Shown here piece after piece: positions 34,810 to 43,650 of a stretch of DNA of 43,722 nucleotides (the stretch's first letter is position 1; each line of letters begins with the position of its first letter). The position numbers and the translations under genes were made by a program. A model generated the notes under the pieces. The model was not told the origin of the DNA and made no database searches. It saw only the letters and a program-made list of their open reading frames with translations. Source of the DNA: Porphyromonadaceae bacterium. Its GTDB lineage: Bacteria > Bacteroidota > Bacteroidia > Bacteroidales > Dysgonomonadaceae. The stretch is taken from positions 1 through 43,722 of the forward strand of contig JALHIE010000003.1 in NCBI GenBank assembly GCA_022840285.1, given 5' to 3'.

Positions 34810-36703
34810 GGATTGCTGTCGTGTCGTTACGCTGAACAGGTGTATTTCTTCTATACGCGAACGGTAAAATTACCCGGTCGGCAATGGTTTTTTCCAATAC
34901 CAGGTCTTGCGGCATTATTTCACCCATCAAGTACTTCTGCATCATTAATTTACCGATAGGAACAGCGTTTGTAGCTCCAAAGCCTCCGTTTTCCACAATC
35001 ACGGCAATGGCTACTTTCGGGTCGTCTTTCGGGGCAAAACCAATGAACAGCGAGTGGTCATCACCGTGTGGGTTTTCAGCAGTACCTGTCTTGCCACAAA
35101 CCGTAAAGTACGGCTCCATATTTGCCCGACGACACGTTCCGTGTGTAACGGCATCCGCCATCCCCTGAACGGTCAGTTCAAAGTGTTCACGGCGGATGTT
35201 CGACTCTCTGCGTGTAGTGTAAAGAGTGTCTAATGGAGTGCCTTTTCTTGCTTTCACTACGTGCGGTTTGTAATAATAACCCCTATTGGCAATTATCGCC
35301 GTGTAATTGGCAAGTTGAAGGGGAGTACTCAATATTTCTCCTTGTCCAATAGCAATGGAAATGATGTTGTGAGCCACCCACCTGTCGTTCTTAAATGCAT
35401 TTGAATAATATTTGCTGTTCGGGATAAAGCCTCTTTTTTCAGAAGGTAAATCCACATCTGTTTTATAGCCGAATCCCAGATCAACCATGTGCTCTTTCCA
35501 AACCTCAAAAGCTTCGATGGTACTGCTGTATCTGGTCCGGTTGTTCAACATGGCGTTAAGCCCATAACAGAAGAATGAGTTGCACGAAGTGGCCAGTGCG
35601 GGTTGCAGGTTGAGCGGTGATGCGTGACCGTGGCAGGCAGGGCGCCCTCCCAACGGCGGATAGCCTCCGTAGCAACTGTACCGGGTGTCTGGAGTAATAA
35701 CTCCTTCCTGCAGGAAAATCAATCCTTGTGAGGGCTTAAAAGTGGATCCGGGCGGATATAATCCCGACACTGCCCGGTTAATAAGCGGTTTGTAGGGATC
35801 CTGTTCAAGTGTCAGGTAGTTTTGGCTGAAGTTTTTTCCGGTCAGGATCGACGGATCGTATGATGGTGCGGCGACCATACAAAGGATTTCGCCCGTTTCG
35901 GGTTCGATCATAATGATGGATCCGATTTTATTCTGCATCAGGTATTCACCGTAAGCTTGCAGGTCAATGTCAATAGCCAACGTTAAATCGCGTCCTGAAA
36001 CAGCCAGTTTATCGAATTCGCCGTTGTGGTATCTTCCCTGCACACGACCGTGTGCGTCACGTAAAAGAACCTCTACTCCTTTTTCGCCCCGCAAGTCCTC
36101 TTCGTGAGAAAGCTCGATCCCTGATTTGCCTGCATAATCTCCACGTACATAATACGGATCGGCAGCCATTTTGTTTTTATCCACTTCGGCTACATACCCC
36201 AAAATCAGTCCCATGTTTGGATACTTGTATTGCCGCTCCGTTCGGTTTTGAATATAAATTCCGGGAAACTTATACAACTTTTCCTGCAACAAACCATACT
36301 CCTCCACATCGAGTTGCGACATGAAAAGTTGCGGTGTATAGGACGAATACCCGGGATTTTTTCGCCGGTCCTTCATATCGGCTTCCAACTGTAGAAAAGC
36401 AGCTTTGTCTATGTTCAGTGTATGGCAAAAATCGAGCGTGTCAAACTGCTTCATTTCACGGACAACCATCATGACATCGTACGTGGGCTGATTGAAAACG
36501 ACCAATTCACCGTTTCTGTCATAGATGGCTCCACGTGCCGGATAAAGTGTTTTCCTGAAAAAAGCGTTGCTGTCGGCAAAGTTACGGTATTCCGGACTCA
36601 ATATCTGTAAATTGAACAGTTGAGCCACATATACCAGCAACGTTGCCACGACAACGGACGCAATGATATACCTCCTTTTCTCGTATGACTTGTTGTTAGC
36701 CAC
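34784..36703 (-). CDS. mrdA: Penicillin-binding protein 2 (elongation transpeptidase)
   Basis: A 639-residue class B PBP that cross-links peptidoglycan in the elongasome. An N-terminal membrane anchor (about 12-32) is followed by the dimerisation domain with RGAIYDRNGE. The transpeptidase domain carries the active-site SxxK at S320 (PGSTFKPS), the SxN motif SCN in ATSCNSFF, and KTG in CGKTGTAEN. It overlaps the mreD end by eight bases and the rodA start by up to 26, consistent with translational coupling of PBP2 and RodA. Confidence 0.95.
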   Translation of the reverse strand: MANNKSYEKRRYIIASVVVATLLVYVAQLFNLQILSPEYRNFADSNAFFRKTLYPARGAIYDRNGELVVFNQPTYDVMMVVREMKQFDTLDFCHTLNIDKAAFLQLEADMKDRRKNPGYSSYTPQLFMSQLDVEEYGLLQEKLYKFPGIYIQNRTERQYKYPNMGLILGYVAEVDKNKMAADPYYVRGDYAGKSGIELSHEEDLRGEKGVEVLLRDAHGRVQGRYHNGEFDKLAVSGRDLTLAIDIDLQAYGEYLMQNKIGSIIMIEPETGEILCMVAAPSYDPSILTGKNFSQNYLTLEQDPYKPLINRAVSGLYPPGSTFKPSQGLIFLQEGVITPDTRYSCYGGYPPLGGRPACHGHASPLNLQPALATSCNSFFCYGLNAMLNNRTRYSSTIEAFEVWKEHMVDLGFGYKTDVDLPSEKRGFIPNSKYYSNAFKNDRWVAHNIISIAIGQGEILSTPLQLANYTAIIANRGYYYKPHVVKARKGTPLDTLYTTRRESNIRREHFELTVQGMADAVTHGTCRRANMEPYFTVCGKTGTAENPHGDDHSLFIGFAPKDDPKVAIAVIVENGGFGATNAVPIGKLMMQKYLMGEIMPQDLVLEKTIADRVILPFAYRRNTPVQRNDTTAIRERNVQRN

Positions 36704-37211
36704 TTTTTTCTCTACTGATTGACAGGGAATCCATTGCCAAAATCAGGACAATAGTCAGTACCGAAGATGATCCAATCCGGAGAAGGGTACTGGTGAAATT
36801 AAAGAGTGTGAAAGCCTCAATAAAAAAGAGCAACGTCTGGTGCAACAATACCATCATTACCGTAAATTTAACAAAGGCAGCTGTCGACGTGTGGATACCG
36901 GGAACCAGGTCCTCATACTCATTTTTAGGATAGAAAAGGCTTAACATCATGTTTCTCAATGCAGCAACGATAGTAGTTGCAGCAGCATTCATACCGGGCG
37001 TATTGAGGAAGATATCGATGACAATCCCCAATAAGAAACCCGAAACAATGACATAGAACCGGTTTCTTCCGTAAGGCAGTTTAATGAGAAAATAGATATA
37101 CAGGATGGGCACGGCCAATCCAAAAACAGCGATACGATTAAGCAGCAATACTTGCAGCAATACCAACATTACGAACAACAAAATCTCTCTGAATATGGTA
37201 ATCGCCTTCAT
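36696..37211 (-). CDS. mreD: Rod shape-determining protein MreD
   Basis: A 171-residue inner-membrane protein with about five to six hydrophobic segments. Weakly conserved as a family, but identity is secured by position between mreC and pbp2 and by stretches such as LPYGRNRFYVIVSGFLLGIV. Its start overlaps the mreC stop by one base. It is part of the MreBCD-PBP2-RodA complex that places new wall along the cell body. Confidence 0.9.
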   Translation of the reverse strand: MKAITIFREILLFVMLVLLQVLLLNRIAVFGLAVPILYIYFLIKLPYGRNRFYVIVSGFLLGIVIDIFLNTPGMNAAATTIVAALRNMMLSLFYPKNEYEDLVPGIHTSTAAFVKFTVMMVLLHQTLLFFIEAFTLFNFTSTLLRIGSSSVLTIVLILAMDSLSISREKSG

Positions 37212-38053
37212 TATGGAATCGAATTTTCTAATTGCTTTTGCTCATCGTAATGCCTATCTTTGATAATAAGAATATCCCTTACGGAATAAAAATCAGTAGC
37301 TATTCGCACATCCAATGTCTTGAAATTGTCATCTTTAGACAGGGCCTGTCCTGTAACATATCCAATGACGATATCTTTCGGAAAAATACGTGAAAAACTG
37401 GTCAACACTGTATCGCCCGACTGAAATACTTCGTGTTTGGGAAGTTCTCCTATCTGCGCTGTAATCAAATCTTTGCCGTCCCACGAAATTGATCCTGTAT
37501 TGTTGGAATTTTTCAGTTTGGCGCTTAACCTGAATTTCGGATTTATAATGGGAATGATCACCGAAAATGTTGGAGAAGCTTTCAACACCACTCCCACAAC
37601 ACCGTTTTGCGAAACTACACCCATATCGGGTTTGACACCGTGCGCGGACCCTTTGTTTACCGTAATGAAATTATTGGGACCCGAAAAACTGACATTGATT
37701 ACTTCAGCGGGAATGAACGAAAACCTGGAAGCCGGAATGGAATCACTTAGAAAGGCCTTTGTTGTTAACGTATCCCTTTGCGTATCCGACAAATAAGTCC
37801 TTAGCAAGTTTAATTCTGCTTCGAGCTGTGCATTTCGTTCCAGCAGGAGCCTGTTGCTTTTGTTTAGATGGATGAAAGCAGTCGCTTTGCTGGAAACTTC
37901 GTAAAACCGGCCGACAACCTTATTTGCCGATGTAAGGTATACACTTCTCTGATAAGAATTATAAGAAAATACCAGATAGAAGCTGATAACAATCAAGCCG
38001 ACTGCTACCAGCCACGAACTGTTTCTGATAATAAACGCGAGAAGGTTTTTCAT
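37211..38053 (-). CDS. mreC: Rod shape-determining protein MreC
   Basis: A 280-residue bitopic protein. One N-terminal membrane helix (about 12-30), a short coiled coil (about 60-95, KSNRLLLERNAQLEAELNLL), then the beta-rich periplasmic domain with SFSGPNNFITVNKGSAHGVK and MGVVSQNGVVGVVLKA. MreC links cytoplasmic MreB to PBP2. It begins one base after the mreB stop. Confidence 0.93.
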   Translation of the reverse strand: MKNLLAFIIRNSSWLVAVGLIVISFYLVFSYNSYQRSVYLTSANKVVGRFYEVSSKATAFIHLNKSNRLLLERNAQLEAELNLLRTYLSDTQRDTLTTKAFLSDSIPASRFSFIPAEVINVSFSGPNNFITVNKGSAHGVKPDMGVVSQNGVVGVVLKASPTFSVIIPIINPKFRLSAKLKNSNNTGSISWDGKDLITAQIGELPKHEVFQSGDTVLTSFSRIFPKDIVIGYVTGQALSKDDNFKTLDVRIATDFYSVRDILIIKDRHYDEQKQLENSIP

Positions 38054-38054
38054 C

Positions 38055-39080
38055 CTATCTCATCAGGAATGTAAACTTGTCAATGTTTCTTAAAGCAATA
38101 CCTGTTCCTTTGGCCACCACATGTAACGGGTCATCCACTACTTTGAACGGAATACCTATTTTATCGGTCAACCGTTTATCCAGACCACGAAGCAAGGCAC
38201 CCCCACCTGTCAGATAAATACCATTACGCACAATATCGGCATATAACTCCGGTGGAGTTTGTTCCAGTGCGCTAAGCACGGCTGAATCCACTTTGGATAT
38301 CGATTTTTCGAGGCAATGTGCTATCTCCTGGTAGGATACAGGCACATCCATCGGCAGAGACGTCATGCGGTTAGGGCCGTGAACGACAAAATCTTCCGGA
38401 GGATCCTGAAGCTCGGTCAAGACGGAGCCTACATTAATCTTTATCTGTTCGGCGGTTCTCTCTCCCACTTTCATGTTGTGCTGACGGCCCATATAATCCA
38501 TAATATCTTCGGTCAGGTCGTCACCGGCTATTTTTATCGATTTGTTCGATACAATTCCGCCCAGCGAGATTACAGCAATCTCTGTTGTTCCCCCACCTAT
38601 GTCCACAATCATGTTCCCTTCGGGAATCTCCACATCCAGGCCAATACCCAGAGCGGCTGCCATCGGCTCGAAAAGCATGTAAACATCGCGTCCTCCGGCA
38701 TGCTCGGCTGAATCGCGAACTGCACGAATCTCCACTTCAGTACTTCCTGATGGAATACAGATTACCACACGAAGTGAAGGGGAAAACAATCCACCTTTAT
38801 TTTTTGTAGCCATTTTAATCATGCCGCGAATCATCTGTTCAGCGGCGTTAAAATCTGCTATTACCCCGTCCCTTAAGGGCCTGACCGTATGTATGTTCTC
38901 GTGAGTTTTTCCGTGCATTTGGCGGGCTTTCTCACCCAGCGCGATCATCCTGTCGGTCTTGCGATCCAACGCCACTATGGACGGCTCATCCAGCAGAATC
39001 TTTCCGGCATTGTTTACAATAATGGAGTTGGCGGTTCCCAGATCCATTGCCAACTCTTGTGTGAATGAAAATAATCCCAT
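38055..39080 (-). CDS. mreB: Rod shape-determining actin homologue MreB
   Basis: A 341-residue actin-like protein that guides elongation. Nucleotide-binding motifs: LAMDLGTANSIIV near residues 10-22 (phosphate 1), VDIGGGTTEIAV near 165 (phosphate 2) and YLTGGGALLRGLD near 290 (adenosine). First gene of the mreBCD-pbp2-rodA series; purH precedes it by 66 bases on the same strand. I see no promoter in that gap, so a read-through from purH is possible. Confidence 0.96.
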   Translation of the reverse strand: MGLFSFTQELAMDLGTANSIIVNNAGKILLDEPSIVALDRKTDRMIALGEKARQMHGKTHENIHTVRPLRDGVIADFNAAEQMIRGMIKMATKNKGGLFSPSLRVVICIPSGSTEVEIRAVRDSAEHAGGRDVYMLFEPMAAALGIGLDVEIPEGNMIVDIGGGTTEIAVISLGGIVSNKSIKIAGDDLTEDIMDYMGRQHNMKVGERTAEQIKINVGSVLTELQDPPEDFVVHGPNRMTSLPMDVPVSYQEIAHCLEKSISKVDSAVLSALEQTPPELYADIVRNGIYLTGGGALLRGLDKRLTDKIGIPFKVVDDPLHVVAKGTGIALRNIDKFTFLMR

Positions 39081-39146
39081 ATTTTTATGTTTGTTACGAG
39101 TTGCAGGATATGTTCACACTGCGAGAACCCACCCCTGCTTCCTCAA

Positions 39147-40670
39147 TCAATGTTTAAAATGCCTGATCCCGGTTGTCACCATGGCCAGGCCGTTTTCGTT
39201 ACAGTAATCAACCGACTCTGCATCCTTGATGGAGCCTCCCGGCTGAACAACAGCCGTTATTCCTGCTTTATGCGCTATTTCAACGCAATCGGGGAAAGGA
39301 AAGAAAGCGTCCGATGCCATTACGGCCCCGTTAAGGTCGAATTGGAACGTCCCTGCTTTCTCTATCGCCTGATTCAACGCGTCCACTCGCGATGTTTGTC
39401 CCGTCCCGCTAGCAATCAGCTGTTTGTTTTTCGCCAGCACGATAGCGTTCGACTTCGTATGTTTCACCAGGATATTTGCAAACAGCAGGTCTTCCGTTTC
39501 TTTTTCCGTCGGAGCTTTTGCGGTTACAACCGTTAAATCGCTCTTTGTCTGAACACTCCTGTCTTTATCCTGTACCAGGAATCCGTTTAATGCTGAACGG
39601 ACCTGTGTGTTGTTTGTTTCTTTTCCGGTTGTTTTTTGCTTGAGGATGATTCTGTTCTTCTTTTGAAAGAGGAGATTGAGCGCATCCTGCGAATAACCGG
39701 GAGCAATGATTACTTCGAAGAAAATTTCGTTTATGGCTTTAGCGGCCTCAGCATCCACCTGACGATTGGTAACCACGATCCCTCCGAAAGCTGAGATCGG
39801 ATCAGCTGCCAGGGCAGCTTCCCAGGCTTCCTTTACCGTACTGCGGCATGCCATGCCGCAGGCATTGTTGTGCTTCAGAATGGCCAAGGCTGTTTCATCA
39901 AAATCGGCAATCAACGAAACGGCGGCATCTATATCGAGTAGGTTGTTGTAGGAAATCTCTTTGCCGTGCAACTGTTCAAAGATTTCGTTAAAATTGCCGT
40001 AGAAGACTCCTTTTTGATGCGGATTTTCACCGTATCTCAACGTCTTTCCGTGATCGGCAGAAATACGCAAAACAGGGCTTTCACCTTTGTCGAAGTAATT
40101 GAAAATAGCCGAATCGTATCCCGACGAAACCGCAAAGGCTTCTTTGGCAAACCAACGCCGGTCCTCAATGTCGGTATTTCCGTTTTTCTCTTTTAACAGA
40201 TCGAGCAACGGTTTATATTGCTTCCCGGACGCCACAACAATCACATCTTTAAAGTTTTTGGCAGCCCCGCGGATAAGCGAGATTCCACCAATATCTATTT
40301 TCTCGATAATTTCATCTTCGGGTGCTTTTGTAGCTACGGTTTCCTCAAAAGGATACAGATCAACAATCACCAGATCAATGGAGGGGATATCGTACGATTT
40401 GATGGTCTTGCGGTCCTGTTCCTCGTCACGACGGTAAAGAATTCCTCCGAAAACTTTGGGGTGAAGCGTCTTTACACGCCCGCCCAGAATAGAGGGATAA
40501 CCCGTAACCTCCTCCACCGATTCACACTCATAACCCAGCGACTGGATAAAATCCCGGGTCCCCCCCGTTGATATAAGCCTCACGTTTAAACCGTTCAGCA
40601 ATTTCAATATCTCCTCCAAACCTTCCTTGTGAAACACCGAAATCAGTGCTGAATTAATTTTCTTTGACAT
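39147..40670 (-). CDS. purH: Bifunctional AICAR formyltransferase / IMP cyclohydrolase
   Basis: A 507-residue enzyme for the last two steps of purine synthesis. The N-terminal MGS-like cyclohydrolase domain (about 1-195) has STGGTRDFIQ and GGRVKTLHPKVFGGILYRRD. The C-terminal AICARFT domain (about 200-507) has LRYGENPHQKG, LKHNNACGMAC and, close to the end, GITAVVQPGGSIKD. It lies just upstream of mreB on the same strand, with a -7-like element 26 bases before its ATG. Confidence 0.96.
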   Translation of the reverse strand: MSKKINSALISVFHKEGLEEILKLLNGLNVRLISTGGTRDFIQSLGYECESVEEVTGYPSILGGRVKTLHPKVFGGILYRRDEEQDRKTIKSYDIPSIDLVIVDLYPFEETVATKAPEDEIIEKIDIGGISLIRGAAKNFKDVIVVASGKQYKPLLDLLKEKNGNTDIEDRRWFAKEAFAVSSGYDSAIFNYFDKGESPVLRISADHGKTLRYGENPHQKGVFYGNFNEIFEQLHGKEISYNNLLDIDAAVSLIADFDETALAILKHNNACGMACRSTVKEAWEAALAADPISAFGGIVVTNRQVDAEAAKAINEIFFEVIIAPGYSQDALNLLFQKKNRIILKQKTTGKETNNTQVRSALNGFLVQDKDRSVQTKSDLTVVTAKAPTEKETEDLLFANILVKHTKSNAIVLAKNKQLIASGTGQTSRVDALNQAIEKAGTFQFDLNGAVMASDAFFPFPDCVEIAHKAGITAVVQPGGSIKDAESVDYCNENGLAMVTTGIRHFKH

Positions 40671-40695
40671 TAATGATTACTTTTTTTAAAGAATA

Positions 40696-40703
40696 CAAAG
40701 GTA
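40696..40703 (-). promoter_or_regulatory. -7 element of purH
   Basis: TACCTTTG on the minus strand fits TAnnTTTG, about 26 bases before the purH ATG. No TTG is seen at the expected -33 spacing. It may start the purH-mre-pbp2-rodA transcript. Confidence 0.4.
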
Positions 40704-40922
40704 TAAAATCTATCGGTCATTTTTGTGAAATTGGAGTGCAGGACTACGATGCCGATGATAACGAGACTGGTACGGTTTCCTGACGTTAAAGCAATTGGCA
40801 GTGTAAGTAGTTTTCTGTTCATTATTGTGGTCAGATTACTAAATGGAACGGATAAAAGAACGAAACAGGCAATGCCTTTTGATAAACTTTACAATCACAA
40901 AATATGGGGATTGGCCGGATTC

Positions 40923-41447
40923 TCAAAAAGGGAATGTTTTAGCCAGGCTGAATTCCTTGTCCGCAAAAAGTTCCGCCAGGCCCGAAATCTGTTTCAGCCG
41001 CAACAGCTCATCCTTGTCCATGCCCAGGTTTCGCCTGATCCACGCATCGGACATGCCCGATTTACACAAGTCACCCACCAGTTTGCTCATCAGTTCAATC
41101 TTATGAACACCCCTGGCCCGGTTATGCCTTATGGTGGAAGCCATTCGTTCGGCCAGGCTTTTACGGATAACAGAAACGGGCAGCAATCCTTTCTCCCTCT
41201 CGTATACACGCTTGGAGGTCAACATCACGCGATAACGGTGATAACCGTCTACCAGCTCGTAAATATCCTCATCTTCTATGTGGTAACAAACACAGGGCAT
41301 GGTATATCCGTCTTCCCAGATGGACAATTCCAAAAGCTTTATCTCGGGAGGCATGGTAACATTGGGATTATAGGCGTTGGCCCGTATTTTTTCCACCGGA
41401 ACGGCAATGATGTTGTAAACGGGACTTTGAAAAACAGATTTATTCAT
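40923..41447 (-). CDS. IbrB-like ParB-domain protein
   Basis: A 174-residue protein with a ParB/Spo0J-type N-terminal fold. Near residues 67-71 it has DGYHR inside YELVDGYHRYRV, the ParB motif also seen in sulfiredoxin-like and DndB-like proteins, and RHNRARG at 107-113, equivalent to the second ParB box. A helical segment follows (about 115-165, including a possible HTH, SDAWIRRNLGMDKDELLRLK). It lacks the C-terminal dimerisation domain of chromosomal ParB. E. coli IbrB, with IbrA, activates eib genes; how is not settled. Here it follows the IbrA-like gene in one operon. Partitioning is unlikely, as no ParA is present. Confidence 0.82.
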   Translation of the reverse strand: MNKSVFQSPVYNIIAVPVEKIRANAYNPNVTMPPEIKLLELSIWEDGYTMPCVCYHIEDEDIYELVDGYHRYRVMLTSKRVYEREKGLLPVSVIRKSLAERMASTIRHNRARGVHKIELMSKLVGDLCKSGMSDAWIRRNLGMDKDELLRLKQISGLAELFADKEFSLAKTFPF

Positions 41448-41468
41448 AATGTTTCAGTATAATGGATC

Positions 41469-41660
41469 TTAGGTATTACCGTCTGCGGTATATGCGGCAT
41501 ATTCCTGTAATGCGTTGAATCGTAACTCCCTGTTGATTTTGTTGGGAGAGAAGCCCATATATTTGCAGCAATGATCATTTTTAAGAATACAGATACACAT
41601 ACGCTTATAGGTAGGAAGCTCCCTGAACTCCGGCAGGTCTATGTCATCGTGGTAATCCAT
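41469..41660 (-). pseudogene. Separated 3' fragment of the IbrA-like (DUF3440) gene
   Basis: An open frame of 63 codons that looks like a small gene, but its translation (FRELPTYKRMCICILKNDH, then CCKYMGFS) is what I expect for the C-terminal end of DUF3440 proteins. Read upstream in the same frame, the sequence continues as GIKIHIAGKTNYRTNKIPVR without a stop to 41721-41724, where the 361-aa frame diverges. Adding one A to that A4 run joins both into one protein. It ends 21 bases before the ParB-domain gene. Family recognition of the tail is from memory; the frame continuity is seen directly. Confidence 0.75.
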
Positions 41661-41662
41661 TC

Positions 41663-42748
41663 TTACGGGAATCTTATTTGTACGGTAATTGGTCTTGCCT
41701 GCGATATGGATCTTAATCCCTTTTGCACGGAGTTTTCGTATGGTTTCCAGAAATCCATGCTCACCTCCAGTTTTTTAAGGTAATTATTCCGGGTGGTTTT
41801 GGGCAAAGTGTCCAAAAGGAAATAAAGATAACTTTTCCAGGTCATTCCTTCAGGCAACTTGACGCGCCGCCAGCCCATTGCCGTTGTTCCGCCGTACAGC
41901 CCGGCAAAGTTGACTCCATTTACCCGGCACAACATTTTCCCCCACATGTCCGGATCTATGGCACGATACAGTCTCAGTCCCGATATTGCCTGAGAAATAA
42001 AAGGGCTTGCCACCCGCTGGCTTTCCAGCGGGACACCCGCCTGCCAATATAAGTCATAGAGTCGGTTGTATTCCCATCCGAACTTTCCATTGGCGGTCCA
42101 GATATCTGTGGTTAACCAGTCGTACAAAGGGTAAACGTTATCAATACCTTCTGCAATCCTGTGCCTCCATTGCGGATCATTCTTTCGGGTCGCACCCCGG
42201 GGACGGTGGATTGTACGCCAACGATTGAAACTTTCCTGCGTGCGTATCCCCACCAGGCAGGCAACGGATCCTGCTTTTTTATGGTTCCTCAACCACGATG
42301 CGAAGTCATACTGGAATTCGTAATCCCACATCCGCCGGTTATAAAAGTCGAAATCGCTAACGGTATGACATTCCCTGGGCAGCGAACGTACCCAAAACTT
42401 CTGCATGTCCGGATCCCAGGGACGCCAGTATTGCTGGTACATGGAAGTAGAGGATGATACCTTTACCGGGACACATACCCGGTATACTTCCAACAAGTCA
42501 CGGTTTGAGGCTAAGACGTGATCTACATATTCCGTAGTTTTTCCATATTGCACTTCATAGTCGAGGTGAAAAACCCCAAGTTTATGCCGGAGGTTATGCC
42601 TCCGAATATAATCGATACAGGCGTTCAACAATACTCCGCTATCCTTTCCTCCCGAAAAAGAAACATAAATATAGTCGTAATTTTTGAAAATGAACCGTAA
42701 ACGTTCCTGCAATGCATCATATACGGTTCTGCGCTTAACTATTTCCAT
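41663..42748 (-). CDS. IbrA-like PAPS-reductase-family protein (DUF3440), frameshifted near its 3' end
   Basis: A 361-codon frame with an N-terminal adenine-nucleotide alpha hydrolase domain: the PP-loop SGGKDSG is at residues 32-38 (YIYVSFSGGKDSGVLLNA), as in PAPS reductases and DndC. The middle part (about 120-260) has family-like VGIRTQESFNRW, NVYPLYDWLTTDIW and EYNRLYDLYWQAGVPLESQRVASPF. The last 20 or so residues (after YENSVQK) are out of frame and end at a stop just before the 63-codon fragment. The intact gene would span 41469-42748, about 425 residues. It overlaps the upstream GNAT-like gene by 14 bases and is followed by the ParB-domain gene. A chain without the tail may still be folded; activity is uncertain. 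Confidence 0.88.
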   Translation of the reverse strand: MEIVKRRTVYDALQERLRFIFKNYDYIYVSFSGGKDSGVLLNACIDYIRRHNLRHKLGVFHLDYEVQYGKTTEYVDHVLASNRDLLEVYRVCVPVKVSSSTSMYQQYWRPWDPDMQKFWVRSLPRECHTVSDFDFYNRRMWDYEFQYDFASWLRNHKKAGSVACLVGIRTQESFNRWRTIHRPRGATRKNDPQWRHRIAEGIDNVYPLYDWLTTDIWTANGKFGWEYNRLYDLYWQAGVPLESQRVASPFISQAISGLRLYRAIDPDMWGKMLCRVNGVNFAGLYGGTTAMGWRRVKLPEGMTWKSYLYFLLDTLPKTTRNNYLKKLEVSMDFWKPYENSVQKGLRSISQARPITVQIRFP

Positions 42749-43157
42749 ATGCCTCCCCTTCGAAACACATCTTCACATATCGCTTCCATTCCCTGGAAAC
42801 GGTAAACCCATAAGAGGCAAAGACTTTCAAATCCCTCGTTTGCACAACGGCAAAAAGGATCCTGGTCCCTTTGTAATCGGAAAGGATTTCTTCCACCAGG
42901 CGGCCAAGTTGTCTTTCCCTGCCTTCCGTTGCCGAGGCATAATAATTATCGATTTTATATTTGCCACCACCAATTTCTTCAACGGGCATGAATGCTGTTG
43001 TCCGATCCCTGCAAAGAATAACGTACCACACATGCTTTCCGGAGGTTTTATAGGGATAGTTGTTGTTTTCCCTAAGGCAGGAAACGCTCATGGCGAGAGG
43101 TGCTACCCGGGTATACAATTCCGGAGATTCTCCGGGAATCTTTGCTATTTTATCCAT
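42735..43157 (-). CDS. GNAT-like acetyltransferase-fold protein
   Basis: A 140-residue protein whose pattern suggests a GCN5-type acetyltransferase fold: a substrate-side beginning (SPELYTRVAPLAMSVSCLRE), a central strand (TTAFMPVEEIGGGKYKIDNYY), a helix (GRERQLGRLVEEILSDYK) and the typical end, LFAVVQTRDLKVFASYGF, then SREWKRYVKM. The acetyl-CoA pyrophosphate loop (R/Q-x-x-G-x-G/A) is not obvious, so it may not be a functional acetyltransferase. I choose the ATG at 43157 (MDKIAKIPGE) over the one at 43199. It is the first gene of the IbrA/IbrB-like operon and overlaps the next gene by 14 bases. Confidence 0.7.
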   Translation of the reverse strand: MDKIAKIPGESPELYTRVAPLAMSVSCLRENNNYPYKTSGKHVWYVILCRDRTTAFMPVEEIGGGKYKIDNYYASATEGRERQLGRLVEEILSDYKGTRILFAVVQTRDLKVFASYGFTVSREWKRYVKMCFEGEAYGNS

Positions 43158-43282
43158 GATATTCACTCGTTTTACAGTGCCCGTGGTCATAAATGCCACA
43201 ACAGCTTTCAGGATTATCTATACCTCCCTATCCTTGGAAGATTTAAGGGAGCACGTTAAAACGCCGATGATTTATCAATAAA

Positions 43283-43315
43283 CAAAAATAAGCTTTTTAG
43301 CGGAACAGGGACAAA
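43283..43315 (-). promoter_or_regulatory. Promoter of the GNAT-IbrA-IbrB operon
   Basis: On the minus strand TTTG (43312-43315), a 21-base spacer and TATTTTTG (43283-43290) match the Bacteroidota promoter in full. The transcript would start near 43277, about 120 bases before the ATG at 43157. Confidence 0.75.
43296..43305 (+). repeat. Direct repeat TTTAGCGGAA, copy 1
   Basis: TTTAGCGGAA recurs at 43483-43492. Both copies are followed by a second GGA/GGAA-like element (CAGGGAC; TGCGGAAC). The first lies in the spacer of the leftward promoter. They might be regulatory boxes or remnants of the end of an insertion sequence. Confidence 0.4.
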
Positions 43316-43482
43316 TGTTTTTGTTTTTTAACATTTAAGTATTGTTTTTCAACATAACCGATTGATCTGTAAAAAATCACCCGCACCTGATTTGCAGTCG
43401 CTAAATTGGCTTTACCGATGACAACTCCTTAAATTGACTCAACTTTCCTACATCAAGTAGAAAGCAGAACGAATTTGTATCG

Positions 43483-43492
43483 TTTAGCGGAA
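43483..43492 (+). repeat. Direct repeat TTTAGCGGAA, copy 2
   Basis: Second exact copy of the 10-base repeat at 43296-43305, in the same orientation, 187 bases away, and followed by TGCGGAACC. Confidence 0.4.
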
Positions 43493-43650
43493 TGCGGAAC
43501 CGTAAATCATCCATATGCCTGTTTAAAAAAAAGAAAATATTGCTATTTGAATCTAATCAATAAATATTAATATAAAAAATATATAAATTTAATTATCAGT
43601 AATATACAAAATTAGAACACCTGTGTTGATAACTTTTTTGGAAAACTTTA

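Noticed and set aside
40860..40922. Terminator after the IbrB-like gene
   Set aside because: The only stem (AGGC-ATT-GCCT at about 40868-40878) has four pairs and a poor tail.
40725..41462. A 245-codon plus-strand frame over the ParB-domain gene
   Set aside because: It mirrors the IbrB-like gene, whose translation shows clear ParB motifs on the other strand.
41710..41740. Programmed -1 frameshifting to make full-length IbrA-like protein
   Set aside because: The frame-0 context G CAA AAG does not form a standard slippery heptamer (the P-site codon could not re-pair), and no clear stimulatory hairpin is seen. A one-base indel in the A-run is simpler, though not proven.
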